Assembly (NCBI RefSeq): GCF_050750585.1
Contig: NZ_JBOJLM010000018.1
Coordinates: 3,619 to 67,618 of the forward strand
DNA: 64,000 bases
Reading direction: 5' to 3'
Origin: Salinimicrobium sp050750585
Lineage (GTDB): Bacteria > Bacteroidota > Bacteroidia > Flavobacteriales > Flavobacteriaceae
Shown: positions 8,180 to 17,588 of the stretch, one piece after another
How the letters are laid out: each line of letters begins with the position of its first letter
Numbering within the stretch: position 1 is the first letter of the stretch
Translations under genes and position numbers: made by a program
Notes under the pieces: model-generated
Told to the model about the DNA's origin: nothing
The model's database searches: none
What the model saw: only the letters and a program-made list of their open reading frames with translations

Positions 8180-9345
8180 TTATTCTCTGCCATTCTGGTT
8201 TTTAAACTATTCTCTACAACCTTATACGCCGCCAGAACATTTTTCCGAATATAACCTCTCTCAAGTTTAGGTTTTATATTCAGGTTATTAAAATCCACAC
8301 CGGCCTGCAACATTTCATGATTATTCAGCGCTGTCTCTATAGTGGAGGCTATGGCAGAAGAATCCTCAGGATCTTTAATTAATAACCCATTAAAATTATC
8401 TTTTATATTTTCTGAAGTAGCCCCGCCGGGATTAGACTGAATTGGAAATGCACCCATAACTATGGCTTCCAAAAGTGTGTTAGGTGTTCCGTCAGAAGTG
8501 CTATTCCCTATATATATTATTGATTCTCCCATAATTTTCATTAGGATATCAAATGGCAAATTTCCATATACTTTAATGTTATTAAATTGCTTTAAGGAAG
8601 AACCCTCAACAAAATCAAAAACTTCAGGAGTCGCTCCAAAAATGACAATCTTATAATTACCTAATTGACTTTTCAAGTTTAGAATTGCCTTTAAAACTGA
8701 TATGCATTTCCCGTGCAGACCCTGATACCCCTTGATTAAAATAAGGTTTCTATCTGTCTGATTCTTTATAAGCGGATCAAGAGTATTGAAATCATAACCA
8801 CCACCACCCGGGAAAACCCCTAGAAATTCCCCCTGAAAACCATGTTTTCTGGCGATATTATAATCCCGCTGGCAATCTGCGAACATATAATTTATTTCTG
8901 GTAAAGTTTTTTTCATTCCTTTGAGATGTTTCGGAAGCCCCTGGTAATAATACATATCACTACCCCAGGCTGAATAGATCCATTTCACTCCAGGAAATTT
9001 TTTCATCACGTTTAAAACAGGAATTCCTGCCAGGTACATCACAAAACTGTGAACTACATCTGGTTGAATCTTTTTTATCTGAATTTCAAGTTGAACCTGA
9101 AGATTACGTTCATTAAAGATGTTAATGATTTTCGTAAAGTAAGACGCCTTTTCTTTTAAAAAATATCTTCCCGGATAATCCCATCTATATCGCCACCCAG
9201 TGAGATGTTCTACAAAGCTTAAATGCTTCACCTCAGTTTTCGAATCCAAAACATCAAGCCAGTACACTTCATGTCCAGAATCCTTTAACTGTCTCGTCCA
9301 ATTTATAAAATGGGGAGAGAAAATAGATAGCATTAAAATTTTCAT
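8176..9345 (-). CDS. GT4-family glycosyltransferase
   Basis: A 389-residue GT-B protein. The N-terminal domain begins MKILMLSIFSPHFINWTRQL; the C-terminal domain has LILIKGYQGLHGKC, IVIFGATPE, and the donor-binding IYIGNSTSDGTPNTLLEAIV with the conserved Glu in the E-x7-E region partly kept. It ends with a Lys-rich helix. Its start abuts the stop of the gene upstream at 9346, and its stop overlaps the next gene by 4 bases, so it is within one transcript. Confidence 0.85.
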   Translation of the reverse strand: MKILMLSIFSPHFINWTRQLKDSGHEVYWLDVLDSKTEVKHLSFVEHLTGWRYRWDYPGRYFLKEKASYFTKIINIFNERNLQVQLEIQIKKIQPDVVHSFVMYLAGIPVLNVMKKFPGVKWIYSAWGSDMYYYQGLPKHLKGMKKTLPEINYMFADCQRDYNIARKHGFQGEFLGVFPGGGGYDFNTLDPLIKNQTDRNLILIKGYQGLHGKCISVLKAILNLKSQLGNYKIVIFGATPEVFDFVEGSSLKQFNNIKVYGNLPFDILMKIMGESIIYIGNSTSDGTPNTLLEAIVMGAFPIQSNPGGATSENIKDNFNGLLIKDPEDSSAIASTIETALNNHEMLQAGVDFNNLNIKPKLERGYIRKNVLAAYKVVENSLKTRMAENK

Positions 9346-10596
9346 TTATAATCTTAGTAATTGATCGCTTAGGTAATCTATTGATAAATATTTATTTAAA
9401 TTTTCATAATTATAACCAGCTTCACATTTTGAAGCTTTCCACGTTTGATATAAACCACCAATAATCTCTGAAATTTTTTCCACATCATCAATTTCACTCC
9501 ACCAGGGATAATCATCTCCCAGTAATCTCCTGGATTCACTGTAGTAAGGACCTAAAAGTAAGATGGGTTTTCCCGCTTGGATACAATGGGGGAATTTTCC
9601 CGGAAGGAAAGGACTTATAGGACCTTTGGCTTCAAGAATAACATTGACCGCCGCACTATATTGTATGGCATGAACCTGTGCAAAAGGTAAATTGTCATCA
9701 CTGCTATAAAATTGACTTAATTCTTCTTTAATTTTTTCAAACTTATTAGCATAAATGGATTTTGGACCTAAAAAAAGCAGCTGACTGTTTGATGCCGCTT
9801 CTGGTACTACTTTCAAAAACATACCAAAAGCTTTGATCAAACCCATGGGATTCCTGGCACTCATTAAAGCCCCTGCATGAACAATAGTAAAAGCTTCCTG
9901 TTTAAAAAAATCTGGTAATTCTGAAGTGTCAATCTTTCCTTCAACTATCTGATGTGGAACTATCACTCGCTTTCCTTTTAGTGGTGGATAATAACTCTCC
10001 ATCCATTCTGCCAGCAGTTTACTGGGATAAGCTGCGTATAGTGCTTTTTCGGCTACCTGTAAGAAAAATTTTCTTTTTTGCTGATGCCCCGGTTCCACCC
10101 AATCGTAAGGTCTCGGATAAGAATGCATCGGATAAGGATCATGAATGTATGCCACCCACTTGGAATGGAATTCGGGTATTCTCAGCAAAGCATGATGGGG
10201 TCTAAAACTGGCACCCTTACTCAAAGTTAAAACCAGGTCTGGTTTAAAATCTTCAATATTCCTCAACCCGCGAACTATGCTATTCCTGTCATTCAAATGG
10301 GCAAGTGAAAAACCTGAATATTTCTCAAAGACTCTGTTCAAGTCAAAGCTTAGGTATTTGCGCCCTAGATTTGACAGCCGACTAAGCAAAAAAAGAAGGC
10401 TTTTTCTATTTTCAGTTATTGCTACGCAGTCCACTCCACTCATTTGAATTTCGCTCCGGGTGTAATGGTAGACCTTAATATTAAAACCTGCTTTTTGTAA
10501 GTTTTTTATTAAAGCAACATTTGCTTTAGAGCCACTACTATCTTCAACATTTATCGACTCGGCGACAACAAGAATTGATTTCTTTATTTCACCCAT
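9346..10596 (-). CDS. GT-B glycosyltransferase
   Basis: A 416-residue protein with ILVVAESINVEDSSGSKANV at the start, AYIHDPYPMHSYPRPYDW in the middle, and IVHAGALMSARNPMGLIKAF leading the C-terminal nucleotide-sugar domain. The segment ISPFLPGKFPHCIQAGKPIL is shared in form with the gene at 11753 (LPGKVP, and HDPYP in the middle), so the two are probable paralogues. It overlaps the 2-epimerase gene upstream by 8 bases. The donor is unknown. Confidence 0.8.
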   Translation of the reverse strand: MGEIKKSILVVAESINVEDSSGSKANVALIKNLQKAGFNIKVYHYTRSEIQMSGVDCVAITENRKSLLFLLSRLSNLGRKYLSFDLNRVFEKYSGFSLAHLNDRNSIVRGLRNIEDFKPDLVLTLSKGASFRPHHALLRIPEFHSKWVAYIHDPYPMHSYPRPYDWVEPGHQQKRKFFLQVAEKALYAAYPSKLLAEWMESYYPPLKGKRVIVPHQIVEGKIDTSELPDFFKQEAFTIVHAGALMSARNPMGLIKAFGMFLKVVPEAASNSQLLFLGPKSIYANKFEKIKEELSQFYSSDDNLPFAQVHAIQYSAAVNVILEAKGPISPFLPGKFPHCIQAGKPILLLGPYYSESRRLLGDDYPWWSEIDDVEKISEIIGGLYQTWKASKCEAGYNYENLNKYLSIDYLSDQLLRL

Positions 10597-11695
10597 ACTT
10601 CCCTAATAAAGTTTTTATAATTCTTTGGGAAGCAAATCCATCCCCAAAAGGATTTTCAATGGCAGAAAGATCTGGAGGAGAATTCAGGCAATTCATAGCA
10701 GCATCAAAGATTTTCTGTTCAGAAGTCCCCGTTAAAAAAGCAAAACCTTTTTCCACACCTTCTGGCCTCTCTGTATTTTCCCTGGTAACAATGACCTGTT
10801 TTTTAAAACTGGGAGCCTCTTCCTGAATCCCTCCAGAATCTGAAATTATTAGATCCGCCTCCGCCATTAACCAGATAAAGGAAGGGTAGTTAAGGGGAGC
10901 GATAAGATTAATATTTGGGACATTACTCAAAATTTCAGCTACAGGAATTTGAACGGAAGGATTGAAGTGAACAGGAAAAATAATTTGCACAGATTGATTC
11001 TCTACAATTTTTACTAAAGCACGGCAAACCTCTTCTATACCCTTTCCAAAATTTTCTCTGCGATGGCCGGTTACCAGAATCAATTTCTTTTTAATATCAA
11101 TTACTGTTTTTAATTGACTAATTTCTTCATTTTCCTTCTGGTAATCTAAATGGGATTTACCCAAAAATAGCGCATCAATAACAGTGTTTCCCGTTATGAA
11201 AATTTTATCTTCAGAAACAGATTCTTTTAATAGATTGGTCTTACCAGATTCGGTAGCTGTAAAATGAAATTCTGCAATTTTACTAATTAATTGCCGGTTT
11301 GCCTCTTCCGGGAAAGGGGAGTTTAAATTAAAAGTTCTTAACCCGGCCTCAATGTGAGCGACAGGAACTTTCCTGTGAAATGCAGCTATAGAAGCCATTA
11401 AAGCTGTCGTCGTGTCTCCTTGTACTAAGATCACCTCCGGCCGTTCCTTTTCGATAATCGCATCAAACTCTTTTAGTATAGACGCACTTAAAATGTTTAG
11501 ACTTTGATCCTTAGTCATAAGATCCAGGTCATAATCTGGTTGTATTTTAAAGAACTTTAATACACCATCCAACATTTCTCTATGTTGACCAGTGACACAC
11601 ACTATGTGCTTTATACCCAATAGTTTTAGCTCATGTATAATAGGTGCCATTTTAATAGCTTCAGGACGGGTTCCAAAACAAAGCAGAAGTTTCAT
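10589..11695 (-). CDS. wecB: UDP-N-acetylglucosamine 2-epimerase, non-hydrolysing
   Basis: A 368-residue enzyme interconverting UDP-GlcNAc and UDP-ManNAc. It has CFGTRPEAIKMAPIIHEL (residues 6-23), VQGDTTTALMASIAAFH, HIEAGLRTFNLNSPFPEE, ILVTGHRRENFGKGIEEVC and ISDSGGIQEEAPSF, all hallmarks of WecB. UDP-ManNAc could feed a ManNAc or ManNAcA residue. It precedes a glycosyltransferase with an 8-base overlap. It differs from the NeuC-type epimerase at 38 kb, which is the hydrolysing kind; the window therefore has both types. No UDP-ManNAc dehydrogenase (WecC) is seen nearby. Confidence 0.93.
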   Translation of the reverse strand: MKLLLCFGTRPEAIKMAPIIHELKLLGIKHIVCVTGQHREMLDGVLKFFKIQPDYDLDLMTKDQSLNILSASILKEFDAIIEKERPEVILVQGDTTTALMASIAAFHRKVPVAHIEAGLRTFNLNSPFPEEANRQLISKIAEFHFTATESGKTNLLKESVSEDKIFITGNTVIDALFLGKSHLDYQKENEEISQLKTVIDIKKKLILVTGHRRENFGKGIEEVCRALVKIVENQSVQIIFPVHFNPSVQIPVAEILSNVPNINLIAPLNYPSFIWLMAEADLIISDSGGIQEEAPSFKKQVIVTRENTERPEGVEKGFAFLTGTSEQKIFDAAMNCLNSPPDLSAIENPFGDGFASQRIIKTLLGKYG

Positions 11696-11752
11696 TTCTT
11701 AGTGAGGCAGGTTATGAAAGTTGATTTATACAAACATATAAAACAAGAAGGT

Positions 11753-12973
11753 TTAAAAACTGTTTCCATCCTTTAATATTGCCTTCAGCCGGTTATTGAA
11801 ATTCTTCTCATTGAAATACCCTCTAAAAGGATCTTCTTTAAATTTCTTTTCCAAAGATACTGAGGCAATAAGGTGCTCCAGTTTCTGCATAATTTCTCCC
11901 CTGTCATCACAGCAGGCCACAAATGCAGGTTCATAAAGTAGCCTTCGCAATTCACTTTTTATAGGAGAGAGACAGAGAAAGGGTTTATTGAGAGAGGCAA
12001 TAACAGGAACCTTCCCCGGCAAGATATTACTACACTCCCTACAATTCTCCAGAATGATAAGAATGTCTGTTTGATACTTCATTTCCTGTAAGGACTCTAC
12101 AAAAGCCATCTGCTCAAGAAAAATAAGATTAGGATAATGTTGATATTTTTTAGTTATTTCTGCACTATAAGGTCCGGTTATTCTCAACAGGAATTGCGTT
12201 GTTTCCCGAAAAGAACTTTTTCTGTTTAGTAATTCCAGGTAAGCATCCAGAAGTATTTCCAGATTTCTGCCCGTTTGAACCGCCCCCTGATAGGTTATCA
12301 CCATTTTTTTCCTGCTCTCAGTATTCTTCTTTTCGGGAAAACTTTCAAATACAGTCGGCGTAAATTGATGAGGCAAAGTGTAAAACCTTTTATTTGACCC
12401 ATACAGAAACTCCATATCTTCAGACAGGGATTGAGAAGGCGTAATACAGGTTTTTGCCTGCTGCACCACTTCCCACATCCTTTTCAATCTGTTTAATTCC
12501 AGTCCGGAAAGTGAAAGATCTGTACCCGGATCCCAGAATTGAGGATAAGGATCGTGGAAATTTACAATAGCTTTTCTAAGTAAAGGCCGATCTTTACTCG
12601 CCAGAATAGTTTCAAAATTATTCCCGGCACTCCTGATGAATATGTGATCATATTTTTCACAATCTATCTTTTTTAAATGCCGCCGGTATTGATGAAGAAT
12701 GTATTTTTCGTTTAAAGGAACCTTAAAGATCCTCCAGTAAAGGTGATTTATTGTTTTAATGATCTTGAGGGGGGATCTTCTTACCCGGATCACTTCCATA
12801 GCATCAACCGGCAGCAATTTCAGCTGATCTTCACTTTGTGTATTTGTGAAGTAAAGAACTGAAATTTTTGCCTCAGGATATGCCTCTCTTAATCTGTACA
12901 GAAAGGAACGGGAAACGATTCCTTCGCTGGTCCCCGAGATCTTAAGATCCTGAACAATTAAAAGAAATTTCAT
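11753..12973 (-). CDS. GT-B glycosyltransferase
   Basis: A 406-residue protein. Features are MKFLLIVQDLKISGTSEGIV at the N-terminus, IVNFHDPYPQFWDPG in the linker region, ITYQGAVQTGRNLEILLDAY opening the second Rossmann domain, and NILPGKVPVIASLNKPFLCL near the donor site. It shares the HDPYP and LPGK(V/F)P elements with the gene at 9346. It overlaps the GT2 upstream by 4 bases and is separated by 57 bases from wecB downstream. Confidence 0.8.
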   Translation of the reverse strand: MKFLLIVQDLKISGTSEGIVSRSFLYRLREAYPEAKISVLYFTNTQSEDQLKLLPVDAMEVIRVRRSPLKIIKTINHLYWRIFKVPLNEKYILHQYRRHLKKIDCEKYDHIFIRSAGNNFETILASKDRPLLRKAIVNFHDPYPQFWDPGTDLSLSGLELNRLKRMWEVVQQAKTCITPSQSLSEDMEFLYGSNKRFYTLPHQFTPTVFESFPEKKNTESRKKMVITYQGAVQTGRNLEILLDAYLELLNRKSSFRETTQFLLRITGPYSAEITKKYQHYPNLIFLEQMAFVESLQEMKYQTDILIILENCRECSNILPGKVPVIASLNKPFLCLSPIKSELRRLLYEPAFVACCDDRGEIMQKLEHLIASVSLEKKFKEDPFRGYFNEKNFNNRLKAILKDGNSF

Positions 12974-13908
12974 CTTTCCGTTCTTTTCTTTAAATCATTA
13001 ACCAAATTAAAGTACCTCTTTAACAGGGGGTAAAATACATAGCCCAGCTTGTATTTGGATTTTTCTATGATAGAAGAGTCAACTGTTTTGAGAGTATATT
13101 GAATAATAGAATAGTCTTTAAAAAAAAATCCCATCCTGATAAAATACTGTTTTAATTCAGCTGAAAAAAGATCTTTCTTCTTTAAATTATCTATTACAAG
13201 TTTAACCGCCTGGCTGTAGGAACTTCTTCTAACCGGATCATTACTGTAAAATTCTCCCGTATTAGAATCTTTGTGTTTTCTGCCATAGAAGAGCACTTTA
13301 TTAATAGTAATTCCAACAGTTCCTTCTGATAAGATCCTCAAGTAACACTCCCATTCCTCCGCGTACATTAAATCTTCTTTAAAGTAATTGCCATCAAAAC
13401 ATTCCCGTCGCCACATCACCTGGCAGGAATTGAATGGAATTGTGCCAACGACGACCTCTTCCAGATTAGTTATTTTGAGCATTTTTTTCGAATATTCTAA
13501 TCTGCGATCAAATTCCACATCAAAATTTCCCCGAAAAACATCCTTCAAATATCTGCAATAAGAAACAGAGCTATTTTTTAGTTCAGCTACACAAATCTTT
13601 AAATTATCGGGATGGGCTATATCATCATCGTCAAAAAAGATCATGTAATCTCCTTTAGCTACATCTAATCCATAGTTGCGACAGCCCGGGAGGCCTTTTT
13701 TGTGATTTACAGGTCTTCTGTTATACTTTATTCTTTGGTCGGTTAGGCTAATAGCTTTGATTACCTCCTCCGTTTCATCAGTAGAACCATCATCTATTAC
13801 CAGGCATTCCCAGTTATTATACGACTGATTAAGGACAGAATTCAAGCTCTCACCTATTAAATGAGCCCGATTATAAGTAGCCATAATTATAGAAACCTTA
13901 GGCGCCAT
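12970..13908 (-). CDS. Family 2 glycosyltransferase
   Basis: A 312-residue GT-A enzyme: VSIIMATYNRAHLIGESLNS, LVIDDGSTDETEEVI (36-50), PGCRNYGLDVAKGDYMIFFD and the metal-binding run of four Asp at 93-96. MYAEEWECYLRI fits the acceptor-side acidic motif. It is close in layout to the GT2 at 15723 (NRAHLI and NWECL in both), which suggests duplication inside the island. It lies 2 bases from the methyltransferase upstream. Confidence 0.88.
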   Translation of the reverse strand: MAPKVSIIMATYNRAHLIGESLNSVLNQSYNNWECLVIDDGSTDETEEVIKAISLTDQRIKYNRRPVNHKKGLPGCRNYGLDVAKGDYMIFFDDDDIAHPDNLKICVAELKNSSVSYCRYLKDVFRGNFDVEFDRRLEYSKKMLKITNLEEVVVGTIPFNSCQVMWRRECFDGNYFKEDLMYAEEWECYLRILSEGTVGITINKVLFYGRKHKDSNTGEFYSNDPVRRSSYSQAVKLVIDNLKKKDLFSAELKQYFIRMGFFFKDYSIIQYTLKTVDSSIIEKSKYKLGYVFYPLLKRYFNLVNDLKKRTER

Positions 13909-13910
13909 AT

Positions 13911-14651
13911 TTATTTTTTTAATTCAACCACCATAGTTTCCAGAATATTAAATTTTTCAGGGATAACTGTACCATGTTTTTCTATGTTCTGAAAAGCTTT
14001 GATGGAACTCTCATGAACTTTTGCAATTTTGCATTCAGAATAACCTGATTGAATAGCTAAAGCATAAATACTATCAAAATTATGAATCATCTTATGCCCC
14101 CAGGCTTTATAAAAATTATTGATGACATAACAGTAAAATTTACTTTCATCCTTGATCGATTCCTTTACAGCCGATAGATAGGGAGAGGTTTCAACTGCCC
14201 ATTTAATATATTCCTCGTGTAATTCTTTATCTGGGTTATTATATAATCTGTTAAGAAAACCCAAAGAAGGAGTAGCGATTCGCATGATACCGTTTGGCTT
14301 TAATATCCGAAGTGATTCCCTTAGCATAATTACCTGCTGTTCTACATTAAGATGTTCAAAAAGATGTTCTGAAAATATGAAATCAAAACTCTCTGTACTT
14401 AGCGGGAATTCTTCGCCGGCGTCTAAATAGGCAATCCTCTCATCACTATCATCAATATCTGTATTTAACCATCCCTCAAGAAAATTTGCGCCACATCCTA
14501 TATGAAGTTTAATTTCAGAATTTCCCTCACCATATGAACGGAATAGGTTCTCCTGTTTGGTAAAACGTCTTTTCAACAGCCTTCTATCCCTAAAAACTTC
14601 ATAAAACGAATAAGGAGAAACTTGCGAAAGCTTTTTTATTTTTTTCTTCAT
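13911..14651 (-). CDS. SAM-dependent methyltransferase
   Basis: A 246-residue protein with EIKLHIGCGANFLEGWLNTD (residues 46-65) as motif I, FDFIFSEHLFEHL as the motif II region and LRILKPNGIMRIATPSL after it. This pattern is common in small methyltransferases of O-antigen and capsule loci, where they methylate a sugar. The N-terminus is very lysine-rich (MKKKIKKL). It follows a GT2 after 49 bases, one of the wider gaps in this run. Confidence 0.82.
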   Translation of the reverse strand: MKKKIKKLSQVSPYSFYEVFRDRRLLKRRFTKQENLFRSYGEGNSEIKLHIGCGANFLEGWLNTDIDDSDERIAYLDAGEEFPLSTESFDFIFSEHLFEHLNVEQQVIMLRESLRILKPNGIMRIATPSLGFLNRLYNNPDKELHEEYIKWAVETSPYLSAVKESIKDESKFYCYVINNFYKAWGHKMIHNFDSIYALAIQSGYSECKIAKVHESSIKAFQNIEKHGTVIPEKFNILETMVVELKK

Positions 14652-14700
14652 AAATAAGTGATCTAGAATAGCTAAGGGAAATTCAATCCAGGTAATTCCA

Positions 14701-15726
14701 TTATTTATATTTCCGAAAACAATTATACATAATGCTCAAAGTTAGATTACTATTATAATTTCGGGATAAAAGCAATGACCTGTCACGTCTCAACACCTTA
14801 AACAAATTCCGAAGGGTTAATTCCTTTTTGTTTAAATTCCAGCCTTCCCTAATCCTGTTTCTCAATAAAACGAGTATGTCAACATCAGAAAGAAATAATT
14901 TTTTCTGAAAATTAAGAAGATCCTTTTCAATAATATCTCTGTTGTTTAGGTAAATGCTAAATGAAGAGTCTTTATTAAAATAAGAGGACAAGAGAAATTC
15001 TATTGTGACCTCATGAAATTTTAAATTTCTCCCTACCTCATTATACACTTTTCTCAGAGCCATATTGAACTTGAAAGTATACACTTCATCCGCATCAATT
15101 TTTGTCGTCAGGCTGCGTGGGTGGATTCTGTACTCATAAAGACTTTCTTTCAGGTGAAAGAAATTAAATTTAAGAGAAGCAGCCAGGAAGAAATGATAAT
15201 CCTCTACCAGATATAGATCTTTCCTATATCCATTCAATTCTTCAAAAATTTCTCTTTTATATAAAAAGGATGCCCCTATAGTATTACCAAAAATCAAACC
15301 TGTTACAGGACCAGGGTGGTTAATTCTTTTCAATTCACCGTCTGCCCAGATAATATCGTAGTAGGAATACACAAGATCGCAATCTTTGTCGATTATGGTC
15401 TTGTATAATTTGTCAAGACAGTGAACTTTCATCTTATTATCATCAGAGGTCCAGGTAATATAATCACCTTTGGAATTTAGATGTCCTATATTCAAACTTT
15501 CTGGTAATAATAAATTCTTTGAATTTGAAATAATTTTTATTCTTTCATCAATATGAAAAAACTCCTGAGCTATAGATAACGACCTGTCTGTAGAAGCATC
15601 ATCAACTATGATAAGTTCAAAATTCGTATAAGATTGATTCAAGATGCTTTCAATAGCATCTGTTAAAAATTCTTCACCATTATAAACTGGCAGTATTATA
15701 CTTATCAAGTGATTATCATTACTCAT
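14701..15726 (-). CDS. Family 2 glycosyltransferase
   Basis: A 341-residue GT-A enzyme with ISIILPVYNGEEFLTDAIES (8-27), IIVDDASTDRSLSIA (39-53), and YITWTSDDNKM (89-99). The metal site is SDDN rather than DxD. VEDYHFFLAASLKF supplies the acceptor-side ED motif. A basic C-terminal region of about 100 residues is unassigned. It overlaps the upstream GT2 by 4 bases. Confidence 0.87.
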   Translation of the reverse strand: MSNDNHLISIILPVYNGEEFLTDAIESILNQSYTNFELIIVDDASTDRSLSIAQEFFHIDERIKIISNSKNLLLPESLNIGHLNSKGDYITWTSDDNKMKVHCLDKLYKTIIDKDCDLVYSYYDIIWADGELKRINHPGPVTGLIFGNTIGASFLYKREIFEELNGYRKDLYLVEDYHFFLAASLKFNFFHLKESLYEYRIHPRSLTTKIDADEVYTFKFNMALRKVYNEVGRNLKFHEVTIEFLLSSYFNKDSSFSIYLNNRDIIEKDLLNFQKKLFLSDVDILVLLRNRIREGWNLNKKELTLRNLFKVLRRDRSLLLSRNYNSNLTLSIMYNCFRKYK

Positions 15727-16676
15727 AAACTAGAATTCCTTGCTTTCTGCAAGAATCTATATCCTTTCCTAAATTTTTTTGCCGAAATAATAGCCATTGC
15801 AAAACTTGCAGTTTTTTTCCATCCTAAATATTTTGATATACTCCAAAGTGCTTCTTTAAAAAAAGGAGGAAATTCTTTTTTTAAAGCTGTCTGAAATCCA
15901 TAATACATATAACCGGATAAAAACCATTTTATTAAAGAGATATCATTATACTTCTGCATGTCTTTAAAGGTCATAAATTTAATGCTTGCAATTTTCCTGT
16001 CATATTCCAATCCACTGTTTTCTCCATGACTTAAAGAGTTCTCATGAATTCTTCTATAACTCAAGGTTTGATTTACAAAAACTCCATTCCTGTGTTGATG
16101 TAAGAGTTGAGTGAAAAAATTATATTCATCACCATCAGTTGTAAATCCCTCATTAAACCTGGCACTACTAAGAATTTCCTTTTTCCCTAAGAAATCATCA
16201 GTGATCCATCCAATTACTTGCTTAGCATAATTTTCAGCATTTATTTTTAGATTTGTTTTATCAAAATTATAGGGTCTAGCTGTTAGACCTTTATTCTGAA
16301 TAAAATTATAAGAATCACCAACTGCAAAATCAACTTTATAATTTTCTATAGCATTTATCAGGATACTAAGGTGATTTCTTATCATTATATCATCACTGTC
16401 AAACCATTGAACGTAATATCCCTGGCTGATTTCGAATCCAAAATTTCTACAGGCATTTGCTCCTTTAGGTCGGTCTTGTGGACGCTTAAAAAATTTAAAT
16501 CTATGATCTGCCTGAATGAATTTTTGAATCGTCTCAAAAGAATTATCTGTTGAATGATCATCAACAATCAAACATTCCCAATTCTGATAATCCTGATTTT
16601 TAATGCTTTCTAAAGTGAAGGAAATTAAGTGTGCCCTGTTATAATTAGGAATAATAATTGAAACCTTTTTATTCAT
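15723..16676 (-). CDS. Family 2 glycosyltransferase
   Basis: A 317-residue GT-A enzyme: VSIIIPNYNRAHLISFTLES, CLIVDDHSTDNSFETI (35-50), KGANACRNFGFEISQGYYVQ, and WFDSDDIM with Asp93, Asp95 and Asp96. The middle carries TDGDEYNFFTQLL. It is similar in layout to the GT2 at 12970. It overlaps the upstream gene by 8 bases and the downstream gene by 4, both signs of tight coupling in one operon. Confidence 0.87.
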   Translation of the reverse strand: MNKKVSIIIPNYNRAHLISFTLESIKNQDYQNWECLIVDDHSTDNSFETIQKFIQADHRFKFFKRPQDRPKGANACRNFGFEISQGYYVQWFDSDDIMIRNHLSILINAIENYKVDFAVGDSYNFIQNKGLTARPYNFDKTNLKINAENYAKQVIGWITDDFLGKKEILSSARFNEGFTTDGDEYNFFTQLLHQHRNGVFVNQTLSYRRIHENSLSHGENSGLEYDRKIASIKFMTFKDMQKYNDISLIKWFLSGYMYYGFQTALKKEFPPFFKEALWSISKYLGWKKTASFAMAIISAKKFRKGYRFLQKARNSSL

Positions 16677-17586
16677 TTTTAATTCCCTTTAAAAAAACTC
16701 TTCGTGAGAACTTAACGGATTCAAATAACCCAAAGTATTTCAGAAAATACAAAATATTAAATTTCCAGAACTTAAATGAGGCTTTATTTAGGTTATAGGT
16801 GAGTAATTCAAATCTTTTTAAAATCTTTCTTGCAGTATTCCTATCGAATTTATTTAAATATTCTTTCACTATTATTTCAAAGAAACAATACTGGGTATTT
16901 GCCTTTTCTTCCAGTAAATAATTAGGCCTTGAAATATTCAAAGTAGATATTCTAAAAAAAGCGGTAGCCTTATTGATTGTAAAAATGTCACCGAATTCAC
17001 TGTATTCTAGCCAGGCAAGATCATCTGCATGCCAGGCTAGCGGCAGATCCCTGAAACCATATTTTTTATACTGTTCTACTGAAAAAATATACTCTGAAAG
17101 AGAACTTCTTGAACCTTCAAAAAATCTCATGCTAAAAGCATCATTAAATGTTTGAAAAACAGGATGTTCAAAGCGTTTGGAAATCACCTCACCTTTTTCA
17201 TTTATTTCCTGAGATGCATAGCGAACGACCTTTAATCCATATTTCTTAATTAAATTAATATTGGCGTAAAATTTCTGAACATAATTGTCACTTAGGTAAT
17301 CATCATCGCCTAATAAAATAAACCATTCTTCTTTTTCTATTAAAGCCAAACACCTCTCCCATTGCTTTGTTAATGACTTTTGTCCTAAATTAATCTCAAA
17401 TCTTTTGTAGGAAATGTTTAGTGCCCTTTCGAACTTCTCAATAATCCTATTAGGATCCTCATTTGAGGCATCATTTCCTATATAAACATTGAAATTCTTA
17501 TTACTCTGGCTTGCCAGGGAAGACAGACACTCTTCAAAGAAAGCTATTTTGTAAAATGGAATGACTACTGCTATTTTATGTTCCAT
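16669..17586 (-). CDS. Family 2 glycosyltransferase
   Basis: A 305-residue GT-A enzyme with IAVVIPFYKIAFFEECLSSL (5-24), YIGNDASNEDPNRIIEKF and WFILLGDDDYLSDNY (metal Asp94-96). AWHADDLAWLEYSEFG is in the acceptor region. Base composition is very AT-rich, like the other genes between 13 and 28 kb. The gap to the next gene upstream is 2 bases. Confidence 0.87.
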   Translation of the reverse strand: MEHKIAVVIPFYKIAFFEECLSSLASQSNKNFNVYIGNDASNEDPNRIIEKFERALNISYKRFEINLGQKSLTKQWERCLALIEKEEWFILLGDDDYLSDNYVQKFYANINLIKKYGLKVVRYASQEINEKGEVISKRFEHPVFQTFNDAFSMRFFEGSRSSLSEYIFSVEQYKKYGFRDLPLAWHADDLAWLEYSEFGDIFTINKATAFFRISTLNISRPNYLLEEKANTQYCFFEIIVKEYLNKFDRNTARKILKRFELLTYNLNKASFKFWKFNILYFLKYFGLFESVKFSRRVFLKGIKNE

Positions 17587-17588
17587 TA